Shown here: positions 40,696 through 49,732 of the stretch, piece after piece
Numbering within the stretch: position 1 is the stretch's first letter
Layout: each line of letters opens with the position of its first letter
NCBI GenBank assembly: GCA_026391525.1
Contig: JAPLEF010000028.1
Span: 6,389 to 58,944 of the forward strand
Direction: 5' to 3'
DNA from: Sphingobacteriales bacterium
Lineage (GTDB): Bacteria > Bacteroidota > Bacteroidia > Chitinophagales > Chitinophagaceae
DNA length: 52,556 nucleotides
Notes under the pieces: model-generated
Told to the model about the DNA's origin: nothing
Database searches by the model: none
Seen by the model: the letters and a program-made list of their open reading frames with translations, nothing else
Program-made: the position numbers and the translations under genes

Positions 40696-41163
40696 GGTAT
40701 AAAAAATTTGTTGATGAATGATTTAAGGTAACTTAACAACCGCAAATAAAATTACAAATTAATTCCCAATAAAATCGTTCAATGAGTTTTTGAATTGCCA
40801 GGCTTTCATACCTCCCCATTCACTAGTTTGAGTCCTTTTTACGCCGCAAATATCATATTTACTGCAGTTTTTCAAAAAATCAGCCATTAGCATATAAAAC
40901 GTCCTTTTACCCTTGCTTTTTTTAGAAGATGAGAGTGCATAACTATTTTATACCGATTGGACAAACAATATAGTCCAATATCGGCTATCGCCTCATCGTA
41001 CTATTTGTTTGATACCATCGGCATTTACTCCCGAAAGCATTCGGGATAAGATTTATAAAATATTGGCATATTATATAAATCACATTGGTATTAATTAATA
41101 GCCTTTAACCGTTCAGATAGATTGAAATGCGTTAATTTTGCAGCCTAAAAGCGCCGCCAGTTC
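40696..41163. other. Intergenic region before lepA with possible small ORF
   Basis: A 44-codon minus-strand ORF at 40759-40893 (MLMADFLKNCSKYDICGVKR...MKAWQFKNSLNDFIGN) has coding-like composition but no recognised family. A hairpin with arms TCCCGAA and TTCGGGA lies at 41029-41046 without a T-run. The lepA -7 element is at 41133. Confidence 0.35.
41133..41140 (+). promoter_or_regulatory. Putative -7 element of lepA
   Basis: TAATTTTG fits TAnnTTTG and lies 23 bases before the lepA ATG. No matching -33 TTTG is seen. Confidence 0.4.
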
Positions 41164-42981
41164 ATGAAGCATATTCGTAATTTTTGTATTATCGCCCATA
41201 TCGATCACGGAAAAAGTACCCTGGCCGACCGTTTGTTGCAAACCACCCATACTATCAGCGACCGCGATATGCAGGCACAGGTTTTGGATGATATGGATTT
41301 AGAGCGGGAAAAAGGCATCACCATCAAGAGCCATGCCATTCAGATTAATTTCCCCTATAAAGGAAATGGTGCTCCCAATGCAGCTCCGGATGGCGATTAT
41401 GTGATGAACCTGATCGATACACCCGGACATGTTGATTTCAGTTATGAAGTAAGCCGTGCCCTTGCAGCCTGCGAAGGCGCTTTACTTTTGGTTGATGCCA
41501 CGCAGGGCATTCAGGCACAAACCATCAGTAACCTGTATCTCGCCATTGGCAATGATCTTGAAATCATTCCTGTTATCAACAAAATTGATATGGATGGGGC
41601 CATGATACCTGAAGTAACCGATCAGATCATCGACCTGGTTGGATGTAAACAGGAAGATATCTTGCTGGCCAGTGGTAAAACCGGCATCGGTATTGAAGCC
41701 ATCCTGCAAGCGATCATTGAAAGGATCCCTGCTCCGAAAGGCGACCCTAATTCCCCATTGCAAGCCTTGATTTTTGATAGCGTTTTCAATTCTTTTCGGG
41801 GAATCATCGTTTATTACCGCATTTTCAATGGCAAATTGAAGAAAGGCGATAAAGTGAAATTCTTCAGTACCGATAAGGAATATGAAGCGGATGAAGTGGG
41901 CATATTAAAATTGGGCATCGAAAAGAAAGAGGAAGTGAATTGTGGTGATGTGGGTTATATCATCACCGGCATCAAAAATGCAAAAGAAGTTAAGGTAGGG
42001 GATACACTAACTACCGTTGTGAATCCCACCCAATCGAGGATCGATGGTTTTGAAGATGTGAAACCGATGGTATTTGCCGGTATTTTTCCGGTGGATACCG
42101 ATAAGTTTGAGGAGTTGCGCGATTGTATGGAAAAACTGCAGCTTAATGATGCTTCTCTCACTTTCGAACTGGAAACTTCACAGGCGTTGGGTTTTGGTTT
42201 TCGCTGCGGATTCCTTGGATTGCTTCACATGGAAATCATTCAGGAACGTTTGGAAAGAGAATTCAACCAAACAGTGATCACTACAGTTCCCAACGTTAGT
42301 TTTATTGCCTATACCACAAAGGGGGAAAAGATTGATGTTCATAACCCGGCCACTTTGCCCGACCCCAGCCGAACTGAACGCATTGAAGAACCTTACATCA
42401 AGGCGCAGATCATCACGCAGGCAGAATATATCGGTAATATCATGACCCTTTGTATCAGCAAAAGAGGCATGTTGATTCATCAGGCCTATCTTACACCAAC
42501 CAGGGTTGAACTTACATTTGAAATGCCACTCACGGAAATCGTTTTCGACTTCTATGATAAATTAAAATCACAAACCCGGGGTTATGCTTCTTTCGATTAT
42601 CACCCGATCGGCTTCAGGCTTAGTGATATTGTGAGGATGGATATCCTGCTGAATGGCGAAAAAGTAGATGCCCTCAGTGCTCTTATACACCGAAGCAGGG
42701 CTCAGGAGTTTGGACGAAAACTATGTGAAAAACTGAAAGAGCTGCTTACGCGTCAGCAGTTTCAAATTGCTATACAAGCAGCCATCGGAGCTAAAGTGAT
42801 TGCTCGCGAAAATATCAGCGCCATGCGTAAAGATGTTACGGCCAAATGTTATGGTGGTGATATCAGCCGGAAACGGAAACTGCTGGAAAAACAGAAAGAA
42901 GGTAAGAAAAGGATGAGGCAGATCGGCAATGTGGAAGTACCACAGGAAGCTTTCCTTGCGGTGTTGAAACTGGATGATTAA
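41164..42981 (+). CDS. lepA: Elongation factor 4 (LepA)
   Basis: LepA is a ribosome-bound GTPase that acts in translation under stress. The 605-residue protein has G1 AHIDHGKST (11-19), G3 [16 protein letters not shown] and G4 NKIDM. The LepA-specific C-terminal domain is also present ([39 protein letters not shown]). Length is typical. It is convergent with the next gene across 24 bp and marks the right edge of the accessory region. Confidence 0.97.
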   Translation: MKHIRNFCIIAHIDHGKSTLADRLLQTTHTISDRDMQAQVLDDMDLEREKGITIKSHAIQINFPYKGNGAPNAAPDGDYVMNLIDTPGHVDFSYEVSRALAACEGALLLVDATQGIQAQTISNLYLAIGNDLEIIPVINKIDMDGAMIPEVTDQIIDLVGCKQEDILLASGKTGIGIEAILQAIIERIPAPKGDPNSPLQALIFDSVFNSFRGIIVYYRIFNGKLKKGDKVKFFSTDKEYEADEVGILKLGIEKKEEVNCGDVGYIITGIKNAKEVKVGDTLTTVVNPTQSRIDGFEDVKPMVFAGIFPVDTDKFEELRDCMEKLQLNDASLTFELETSQALGFGFRCGFLGLLHMEIIQERLEREFNQTVITTVPNVSFIAYTTKGEKIDVHNPATLPDPSRTERIEEPYIKAQIITQAEYIGNIMTLCISKRGMLIHQAYLTPTRVELTFEMPLTEIVFDFYDKLKSQTRGYASFDYHPIGFRLSDIVRMDILLNGEKVDALSALIHRSRAQEFGRKLCEKLKELLTRQQFQIAIQAAIGAKVIARENISAMRKDVTAKCYGGDISRKRKLLEKQKEGKKRMRQIGNVEVPQEAFLAVLKLDD

Positions 42982-43005
42982 GCAAACGAATACCGGAAAA
43001 GATTA

Positions 43006-43914
43006 CTAATTCTCTTTGATTTCTTTGTTTTCCTTTACAGGAACCGGAACGGGCTCTTTCCCTTCCGGAGTCATTTCATGGAATACTTTTGAAACATATA
43101 TCCATCTTCCCGATTGCCATTTAAACCCTTCATAATCGCCATCGCCGATAAGGGTCCATTTTTTATTCGGCTCATTCGATTCGGAAACCAGATGTTCAAA
43201 AACAATCATGTTGAGTTCATTGTCGTAATTCAGTCTTGGGCCTGCTTCTTTTTTAAATTCCATGATGAAACGGGCGGGATTTTTCACTTTCAATGTATTT
43301 GAGGGAACTGAAAAAAACGGGCCACCAAAAAGCGGTTGGTTGTTTTCGAAACGCAGCACTTCAACGATTTTCTTATTACTACGGATATTGTTTTCATCGT
43401 ACCCCAGTAAGGTGTAATAACTTTTATCCTGGTATTTATTCAGCAACACTTTGTAATAAACTGCACCCATCCATCCATAATTATTTCCTACCGTGTCTTC
43501 CATGTTAACCGTAACATCCGATTTATCAATCAGCGGGAATAATTTCAATCGTCCATCATTGGTTTTCATCTGGATGGCGCCATGCTGCCTGATGATATTA
43601 TCATTGATCACCATCTGCCAGGTGTAAATCCGGAAACTGCTGTCGGGTGCGTATAATTTCGAAACCGTATAAATGGAATCAAAGGGATAATAAAACGAGT
43701 TGGGTATCATCAGTGCCCTTACCAGCATTTTGGTAAGTAAACTGTCTGCTTTAAACCGGTCGGATGCATTGATGCCCTGGATGAGTGTGGAAGCAGGTGT
43801 TTTCATGGAATCTTCTTTTGCCTTCAGCAGTTTGAAATCTGCCGGAAGGATAGGTTGTGCATCTAAAGAAATCATGAAACCAATACAGAGGGCAAGCAAC
43901 AAAATCGTTTTCAT
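43006..43914 (-). CDS. Conserved secreted protein of unknown function
   Basis: A 302-residue protein with signal peptide MKTILLLALCIGFMISLDAQ. The body is mixed alpha/beta with many aromatic residues (RIYTWQMVINDNIIRQHGAI, YGWMGAVYYKVLLN, YYTLLGYDENNIRSNKKIVE, RFIMEFKKEAGPRLNYDNEL). Similar proteins are common in Bacteroidota genomes, but I know no function. It is the last gene after the heptose cluster, 66 bp downstream of gmhB, and may be its own unit. Confidence 0.75.
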   Translation of the reverse strand: MKTILLLALCIGFMISLDAQPILPADFKLLKAKEDSMKTPASTLIQGINASDRFKADSLLTKMLVRALMIPNSFYYPFDSIYTVSKLYAPDSSFRIYTWQMVINDNIIRQHGAIQMKTNDGRLKLFPLIDKSDVTVNMEDTVGNNYGWMGAVYYKVLLNKYQDKSYYTLLGYDENNIRSNKKIVEVLRFENNQPLFGGPFFSVPSNTLKVKNPARFIMEFKKEAGPRLNYDNELNMIVFEHLVSESNEPNKKWTLIGDGDYEGFKWQSGRWIYVSKVFHEMTPEGKEPVPVPVKENKEIKEN

Positions 43915-43980
43915 CTTTAAATTTAGCTAAACTGAGGGAATAAAGATTGCCATTGATTAGGATAAAAGTTTTTTAACGAA

Positions 43981-44541
43981 TTATTGTTGCTTCAGTAATT
44001 CATCCGCAAAGGCCTTTAAAGTTAAAAAACTCAGGTCTATCCGATGATCATTGAGGTCGATTTCCGGATGCGTGGTGGGTAAAAAAACGGTGTAACATCC
44101 GAGATTCCTTCCAAATTCCATATCACTGATGGTATTTCCCACCATGATGGTTTTTGAAAAATCAATGGCAGGGAAGGCTTCTTTGGCTTGCAAACCCATA
44201 CCGGGATTGGGTTTCCGGTTGATGCTGGTTTCTTCCAGATCGGGGCAGAAATAAATGGCATCGATCCTGCCACCGGCTGTTGTTATTACATTTTGCATGT
44301 TCTGATGAATCTCGAATAAATCTTCCGGCCTGGTCAATCCTTTACCAACGCCTTTCTGGTTCGTTACAATGAAGATTCGCGGAAATATATTTGCAAATAC
44401 GGCTAAAGCTTCCATCACCCCTTCATAAAAAACAAATTCATCCCAACGGTGGATATAATCCTTATACTTTTCATGATTGATCACCCCGTCGCGGTCGAGG
44501 AAAAGCGTCCATTCCCGGTTGATCGTATGCAATGGTATCAT
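43981..44541 (-). CDS. gmhB: D-glycero-D-manno-heptose 1,7-bisphosphate 7-phosphatase
   Basis: GmhB removes the 7-phosphate from heptose bisphosphate. This 186-residue HAD-IIIA phosphatase has nucleophile and acid D16/D18 in LFLDRDGVINHEK, motif II IVTNQKGVGKG, and motif III KTIMVGNTISDMEFGRN. It sits directly downstream of hddC, gmhA and hddA on the same strand, which defines its substrate better than sequence alone. One usual zinc-loop Cys is visible (CPDL); the other cysteines of the loop are missing, as in some HAD-IIIA members. Confidence 0.88.
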   Translation of the reverse strand: MIPLHTINREWTLFLDRDGVINHEKYKDYIHRWDEFVFYEGVMEALAVFANIFPRIFIVTNQKGVGKGLTRPEDLFEIHQNMQNVITTAGGRIDAIYFCPDLEETSINRKPNPGMGLQAKEAFPAIDFSKTIMVGNTISDMEFGRNLGCYTVFLPTTHPEIDLNDHRIDLSFLTLKAFADELLKQQ

Positions 44542-44564
44542 ATTGGCGAGTGGTGAATTTGAAA

Positions 44565-45314
44565 TTATTGACTATTATGTTCCGGAAAAATTTGTTGAAA
44601 ATCCTTAGCAGCCTGCTGATAGTCTTCCGGGATGCCGATATCGATAAAATAGTTATCCGAAATAAAAGCCTTGAGATGGCCGGAATGGATTTGCCTTTCC
44701 AGAAAATCTTTTTCGAATGAGAATGTGCCATCCGGACTGTTTTCAAGGAAATAATCTTTGTTCAGCGCATATACACCACCGTTAATCAATCCCGATTCAT
44801 AATATTTTTTCTCCTGAAAGGTAATCACTTCATCTTTGGCATTTGTTTCCACCGCACCGTAACGGCTAAACGATGTCATCGGCTTCAGGGATAGCGTACA
44901 ACCGGCATTTTGTTGTTGATGTTGCTCCATGAGTTTTGAAACGGGCACCTTGAACATCGTATCTCCATTTACCACAATGAGGTTTTTATTGGTAGTTTGA
45001 GAGCAGGCGAGTTTGATGGCACCACCGGTTCCTAATGGAGCAGGTTCAATGGAATAAATTTTATGCAGTGCAGGATAATACAATTCGAGAAATGCAACCA
45101 CGAACTCATTCAGGTAACCTAATGAAAAGATAAATTGTTTCACTTCTTGCCGGATGAGAAAATCCAGCAGATATTGTAAAAAAGGCTTGCCATTTATAGG
45201 AGCCATACACTTGGGCAAATCGGGAACAGTATGCTTAAGCCTTGTTCCCAAACCACCTGCAAGGATGATACAGGTTAAAGGCTCGCTGGTTTCCATCATC
45301 TTTGTTTGCTCCAA
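44565..45314 (-). CDS. hddC: D-glycero-alpha-D-manno-heptose 1-phosphate guanylyltransferase
   Basis: This nucleotidyltransferase attaches GMP to heptose-1-phosphate. The 249-residue protein has the sugar-nucleotide signature LAGGLGTRL (18-26), K35 in DLPKCMAPINGKPFL, LGTGGAIKLA and the metal-binding VVNGDTMF aspartate. Guanylyl specificity is inferred from its place beside hddA, gmhA and gmhB, the GDP-heptose set. ATGs at 45299 and 45296 are alternative starts. Confidence 0.88.
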   Translation of the reverse strand: MEQTKMMETSEPLTCIILAGGLGTRLKHTVPDLPKCMAPINGKPFLQYLLDFLIRQEVKQFIFSLGYLNEFVVAFLELYYPALHKIYSIEPAPLGTGGAIKLACSQTTNKNLIVVNGDTMFKVPVSKLMEQHQQQNAGCTLSLKPMTSFSRYGAVETNAKDEVITFQEKKYYESGLINGGVYALNKDYFLENSPDGTFSFEKDFLERQIHSGHLKAFISDNYFIDIGIPEDYQQAAKDFQQIFPEHNSQ

Positions 45315-45360
45315 GCGATATTGTTTTTAGCGTGAAACTTGATCATCTAAAAAAGCGATG

Positions 45361-45942
45361 CTATGATTTTTTGAAATAGATTTCTTCTACAAGCTGACAG
45401 AGGATATGTCCTAATAAGATATGGCTTTCCTGTATCCGTGGCGTATCAGTTGATGGCACATTGATCAGGATATCGCTGTTCGATTTCATCTTGCCACCGG
45501 TACTGCCGGTGAAACCGATGGTTTGCATTCCTTTTTCATGAGCTGCATCAAATGCTTTTACAATATTGGCACTGTTGCCTGAAGTACTGAGACCGATAAG
45601 TACATCACCGGGCTTACCGATACCAGAAATGATCCTCGAGTAAATCACATCGTAGGCATAATCGTTGGCCACTGCAGTGATATAAGAAGTGTTTACATGA
45701 AGCGCTTCTGCGGGCAAAGCTTCGCGGTCGATATAAAACCTGCCACTGAATTCTGCGGCTAAATGTTGAGCATCTGCAGCACTTCCGCCATTACCACAAA
45801 ACAAAACCTTATTGCCATTGCGGAAACAGGTCAATAACATTTCAACTGCTCCTGATAGGCGTAATTGTATGTCAGGATCAGCTAAAATCAGCTGCTTCAC
45901 CTCTATCGAAGCCTTTATCAGTTCCGGGATTGCTTTGTGCAT
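45361..45942 (-). CDS. gmhA: Sedoheptulose-7-phosphate isomerase
   Basis: GmhA converts sedoheptulose 7-phosphate to D-glycero-D-manno-heptose 7-phosphate. The 193-residue SIS-domain protein has phosphate-binding GNGGSAAD (50-57), H60 and E64 of the zinc site (E. coli GmhA H61/E65), LSTSGNSANI, and the C-terminal QESHILLGH with the catalytic His. It is the first committed enzyme of the cluster. Confidence 0.93.
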   Translation of the reverse strand: MHKAIPELIKASIEVKQLILADPDIQLRLSGAVEMLLTCFRNGNKVLFCGNGGSAADAQHLAAEFSGRFYIDREALPAEALHVNTSYITAVANDYAYDVIYSRIISGIGKPGDVLIGLSTSGNSANIVKAFDAAHEKGMQTIGFTGSTGGKMKSNSDILINVPSTDTPRIQESHILLGHILCQLVEEIYFKKS

Positions 45943-45979
45943 GTTATTTTTTAAGAAATGTAAAGATAAAGAAAAGGCC

Positions 45980-47002
45980 TTACACGCTCCAGCTGCTCAA
46001 TCCGTATTTGGTAAACGAATAATGTTTCACTTCACCACCAAATTGCAGGAGCGCTTTTTTTACGGCGTAGTTGGTATTACCGGGGCAATAAAAAATCATG
46101 AACCCACCACCGCCGGCACCGCTGATTTTTCCACCGGTTGCACCTGCAGCTTTTGCCGCATCATAAATGGCTTCTATGCTTGAATTGCTGATATTGGCTG
46201 CCATCCTCCGTTTCTGCTGAAAACCGTAATCCAGAATTTCGCCGATCTCGGCAAGCTTTCCTTTAAGCAATACCTCCTTCATCATGCGGGCCTGTTCTTT
46301 CAACTGATGCATGGCTTCGATACTTTTTTCATCTTTTCTTTCTACATTTTTCACCTGTTCTTTGATGATGCTTGCACTTTCGCGGGATGTGGCTGTAAAG
46401 TAAAGCACGAGGTTGTTTTCCAGTTCATGCAGATATTGTGAACGGATGCGCAATGGATTTACAATCACTTTGTCGGCATCATAAAATTCCATATAATTCA
46501 CGCCACCAAATGTTGCGGCGTATTGGTCTTGCCGGCCACCAGCCAGTTGCAGATCCTGCCGCTCTATTTCATAAGCAAGATGCGCGATATCATAATCTCC
46601 CAAAGGAAGTTTGAGCATTTCTACAAAGGCTCCAAGGATGGCAACAACCAATGTGGAAGATGTACCCAAGCCCGAACCAGCCGGAGCATCTACAAAGGTT
46701 GAAAGCCGGAACCCGTTTTGCGGAATTTGAAATTCCCTGCTTACCCGGTTATAAACCCCTTTGAGGAGATCCAGTTTTCCGTTGATCGGCAGTACCGGTG
46801 CCCAGGGAAATCTTTGCAATTCGCCACGGTCGAGGGTTTCTACGATGATCTCTCCGGTTTCATTGGGCTCGATACTGGCGTAAGCTGATAAAGAAATGGT
46901 TGCATTGAGGATTGCTCCTCCATAAAGATCGCAATAGGGGCTCACATCTGTGCCACCACCGGCGAGGCCTATACGAAGAGGGGCTTTGCTTCTGTAAATC
47001 AT
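45980..47002 (-). CDS. hddA: D-glycero-alpha-D-manno-heptose 7-phosphate kinase
   Basis: HddA adds a phosphate at C1 of heptose 7-phosphate with alpha stereochemistry. The 340-residue GHMP kinase has RIGLAGGGTDVSPYCDLYGG at the start, the ATP loop PAGSGLGTSSTLVVA, ERQDLQLAGGRQDQYAATFG and the late SGAGGGGFMIFYCP loop. This pattern is that of HddA rather than galactokinase or mevalonate kinase. Alpha-type kinase with gmhA, hddC and gmhB indicates the GDP-heptose route, not the ADP-heptose route of lipid A core. Confidence 0.92.
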   Translation of the reverse strand: MIYRSKAPLRIGLAGGGTDVSPYCDLYGGAILNATISLSAYASIEPNETGEIIVETLDRGELQRFPWAPVLPINGKLDLLKGVYNRVSREFQIPQNGFRLSTFVDAPAGSGLGTSSTLVVAILGAFVEMLKLPLGDYDIAHLAYEIERQDLQLAGGRQDQYAATFGGVNYMEFYDADKVIVNPLRIRSQYLHELENNLVLYFTATSRESASIIKEQVKNVERKDEKSIEAMHQLKEQARMMKEVLLKGKLAEIGEILDYGFQQKRRMAANISNSSIEAIYDAAKAAGATGGKISGAGGGGFMIFYCPGNTNYAVKKALLQFGGEVKHYSFTKYGLSSWSV

Positions 47003-47063
47003 GATTGCAATTTAGGGTTTCGGCAACAAATTACATGGAAACTGATTCAAACTGCCCGGCAGA

Positions 47064-48236
47064 TCAGTTTTCCTGTTTTGATTCAGGTATAAAACCAGCC
47101 AATTTCATCAGCGCATAAACCATCGTTTGCCAACTGTATTTTTTCTTTTCTTCCTGAATTCCGGGTATGAAATGGGCTGCATCGGTTTCAAAGAAGACAG
47201 GAATTTTAGCAGCTATTGAAGCCGCATCGGGTTTGGTAACCAATCCCACTTTTCGATCCGGAACCATCGCGGATAGTCCGCCTACATTGGTAACCAGCAT
47301 CGGAATTTCAAAATGATAGGCGAGGGGCGTTACTCCACTTTGGGTGGCACTTCGGTAAGGTTGCACCACCAGATCGGAGGCAGATAAATAATATTTCACC
47401 TCTTCATCAGCAATAAAATGGGTGTGCATGATCAATGCAGATGCTATTCCCAAACGCTGAATCTGTTCATCATAAGGTTTGCGGTCTTCATAAAATTCAC
47501 CGGCGATCAGAAATTTGTATTGATCAGCTGTTTCAGGGTCTTTCTGAAGCAAGGCAATGGCATCTAATAATATATCGAGGCCTTTATAATGCCTGATGAA
47601 TCCAAAAAACAAAACGATTTTGGCATCTGCAGGAAGCTGCAAATATTCCCTTGCCAGTTTGCAATCAACCTTATCTCCAAAATGGTCGTACAGCGGATGA
47701 GGAACATAAAAAGCAGGTTTTTGCGGGGCAATGCTGTTGATATTATTCATCACAGAAAAACTCATCGCAATAAAACCATCAACAGGTTTGATGAAGTATT
47801 TGGTAAATGCCTTATCGCCAAAACGCTTTTCATGCGGAATGATATTATCGGCAATGCAGGTGATGCGGGAGAATTTGTTCTTTTTAACCTTTCGCAAAAT
47901 CGTACCCAGACAAGGCCCCATGAACGGCAACCAATAGCGTACAACAATGAGATCAGGCTTCAGTTTATTCAGTTCCCTTCCGATTTTAAGCCAGTTGAAA
48001 GGATTTATCGCATTGATGGAAACCTTGATGGAAAGGCTTTCAGGTGCAGGTGATGTAGAATATTGCGAAGTGCCCGGAAACAAGAAACCCGGATATTGCA
48101 AACTAAACGTATAAATCGTAACCTCATGCCCGTCTTCCTGAAAAGCATAAGCCAACCTTTCATTGAAAGACGCCAATCCTCCTCTTAAGGGATGGGCAGG
48201 ACCGATGATGATTACTTTTTTTCTAGCGGTAGTCAA
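47064..48236 (-). CDS. Glycosyltransferase family 4
   Basis: A 390-residue GT-B glycosyltransferase. The N-terminal half has the glycine loop GPAHPLRGGLASFNERLAYA. The C-terminal half has VLFFGFIRHYKGLDILLDAI and the nucleotide-binding ADLVVQPYRSATQSGVTPLA region where GT4 enzymes hold an EX7E-type motif; here the second part reads YHFEIPMLVTNVGG. The donor sugar may be GDP-heptose made by the neighbouring genes, but this is inference. It is followed by hddA after 61 bp. Confidence 0.87.
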   Translation of the reverse strand: MTTARKKVIIIGPAHPLRGGLASFNERLAYAFQEDGHEVTIYTFSLQYPGFLFPGTSQYSTSPAPESLSIKVSINAINPFNWLKIGRELNKLKPDLIVVRYWLPFMGPCLGTILRKVKKNKFSRITCIADNIIPHEKRFGDKAFTKYFIKPVDGFIAMSFSVMNNINSIAPQKPAFYVPHPLYDHFGDKVDCKLAREYLQLPADAKIVLFFGFIRHYKGLDILLDAIALLQKDPETADQYKFLIAGEFYEDRKPYDEQIQRLGIASALIMHTHFIADEEVKYYLSASDLVVQPYRSATQSGVTPLAYHFEIPMLVTNVGGLSAMVPDRKVGLVTKPDAASIAAKIPVFFETDAAHFIPGIQEEKKKYSWQTMVYALMKLAGFIPESKQEN

Positions 48237-48258
48237 AACAGGGATTCAATTCTGGTGA

Positions 48259-49218
48259 TCAATCTTTTTGTACCGGCTCTATGCCTAGTTTTTGTTCGAT
48301 GAGATAAAAATTCCTTTCAGCCGCGTTTCGTGAAATGAGTTCACCCAAAAATCCGGCAAGAAACAATTGAGTACCCAGTATCATGGCGAGGATGGCAAAA
48401 TAGAAAAGGGGCCTGTCGGTCATACCCGTAACGTCAAAGAAAAATTTTGAAACGCTTAGATAGAGAAAAACCACAAACCCGAACAGGAAAAAAAGCGTTC
48501 CCCAAAGTCCAAAGAAATGCATCGGCCGCTTTCCGAATTTTCCTACGAAAAAGATGGTGAGCAGATCTAAAAAACCATTGATGAAACGGCTCCAACCAAA
48601 TTTTGTTACCCCATATTTCCTTGGCCTGTGTTCCACTACTTTTTCGCCAATTTTTTTAAACCCGGCCCATTTGGCAAGCACAGGTACATATCGGTGCATT
48701 TCGCCATAAACCTCAATACTTTTTACCAATTTATTTTTATAGGCTTTCAACCCGCAATTGAAATCATGAAGTTGAATCTTACTCATTCGTCTCGCTGCGG
48801 CATTGAATAATTTACTGGGAATATTTTTAGTTAACGTGTTATCGTAACGTTTTTTCTTCCATCCGCTTACCAGATCAAAACCGTCTTCTATAATCATACG
48901 GCGGAGTTCGGGAATTTCATCCGGACTATCCTGCATATCAGCATCCATGGTGATCACCACTTCTCCGGTTGCTGCTTTGAAACCTTCATTGAGTGCGGCA
49001 CTTTTTCCGTAATTGCGTTGAAACCTGATTCCTTTGATGTGATGATTATTTTTACGTAGGTTTTCAATCACATTCCATGAACCATCGGTACTGCCATCAT
49101 CTACCATGATCACTTCATAAGAGAAATGATGTGTATTCATAACACGTACAATCCAGGCAGCGAGTTCCGGGAGAGATTCTTCTTCATTCAACAGTGGAAT
49201 AACTAAAGTGATGTCCAT
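48259..49218 (-). CDS. Glycosyltransferase family 2 with two membrane segments
   Basis: A 319-residue GT-A enzyme of the polyprenyl-phosphate glycosyltransferase type (DPM1/GtrB-like). It has VIPLLNEEESLPEL, VDDGSTDGSWNVI, and DADMQDSPDEIPEL with the DXD-like metal site. It also has the acceptor segment LHDFNCGLKAY, and two C-terminal membrane helices near 228-255 and 265-290. It likely loads a sugar on undecaprenyl phosphate at the inner membrane. It is 22 bp from both neighbours. Confidence 0.9.
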   Translation of the reverse strand: MDITLVIPLLNEEESLPELAAWIVRVMNTHHFSYEVIMVDDGSTDGSWNVIENLRKNNHHIKGIRFQRNYGKSAALNEGFKAATGEVVITMDADMQDSPDEIPELRRMIIEDGFDLVSGWKKKRYDNTLTKNIPSKLFNAAARRMSKIQLHDFNCGLKAYKNKLVKSIEVYGEMHRYVPVLAKWAGFKKIGEKVVEHRPRKYGVTKFGWSRFINGFLDLLTIFFVGKFGKRPMHFFGLWGTLFFLFGFVVFLYLSVSKFFFDVTGMTDRPLFYFAILAMILGTQLFLAGFLGELISRNAAERNFYLIEQKLGIEPVQKD

Positions 49219-49240
49219 ATGTTTTTAATTCAAGGCAGGT

Positions 49241-49732
49241 TTAACGCTTCTGTTGTTTCATGCTTAAAAGGATACCCAGTAAAAAGCTTATTAATGTTCC
49301 GATTCCGAGATAAGACAATACGGCTGCCATGGTATATCCCGGTAAAATAAATTTTCGATAGGTGGCCAGGTGGCTTTCTATCTCTGCTGCGGCGATATTC
49401 TTATCTTGCTTCAGCATGTCTCTCTGGTTGTTCACCATGCTTTCGATCATTCCGTTATTGAATTTCAGGAAAAGCCATGTTGCGCAAACCATAATCAAGG
49501 TCACTATGATAAATGTTTTAAATCCCTGTTGAAAATATTGCCTGAATGTAGCCTCCTTATTTTCCTGATGAAAACTCAGCATCTGCCATGCGATACCTGC
49601 AGCATAAATAAAATAAGCGATGAGCACAACCGTATTTTCAAAGTTCCCCTTAAGCCAAAAGGTTACCGCAGAAACCAATAATATCAACAACCCGGTTACA
49701 AAACCTTTCTGTGTGGCACTGAATCTTTTCAT
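49241..49732 (-). CDS. DUF4199 domain membrane protein
   Basis: A 163-residue protein with four membrane segments (near 10-28, 33-50, 72-90 and 133-157). It fits the DUF4199 family widespread in Bacteroidota (KEATFRQYFQQGFKTFIIVT before TM3, then a charged loop before TM4). Function is unknown. Its ATG overlaps the stop of the dihydroorotase-like gene by one base, and a GT2 gene follows after 22 bp; DUF4199 next to such genes is a repeated pattern. Confidence 0.85.
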   Translation of the reverse strand: MKRFSATQKGFVTGLLILLVSAVTFWLKGNFENTVVLIAYFIYAAGIAWQMLSFHQENKEATFRQYFQQGFKTFIIVTLIMVCATWLFLKFNNGMIESMVNNQRDMLKQDKNIAAAEIESHLATYRKFILPGYTMAAVLSYLGIGTLISFLLGILLSMKQQKR

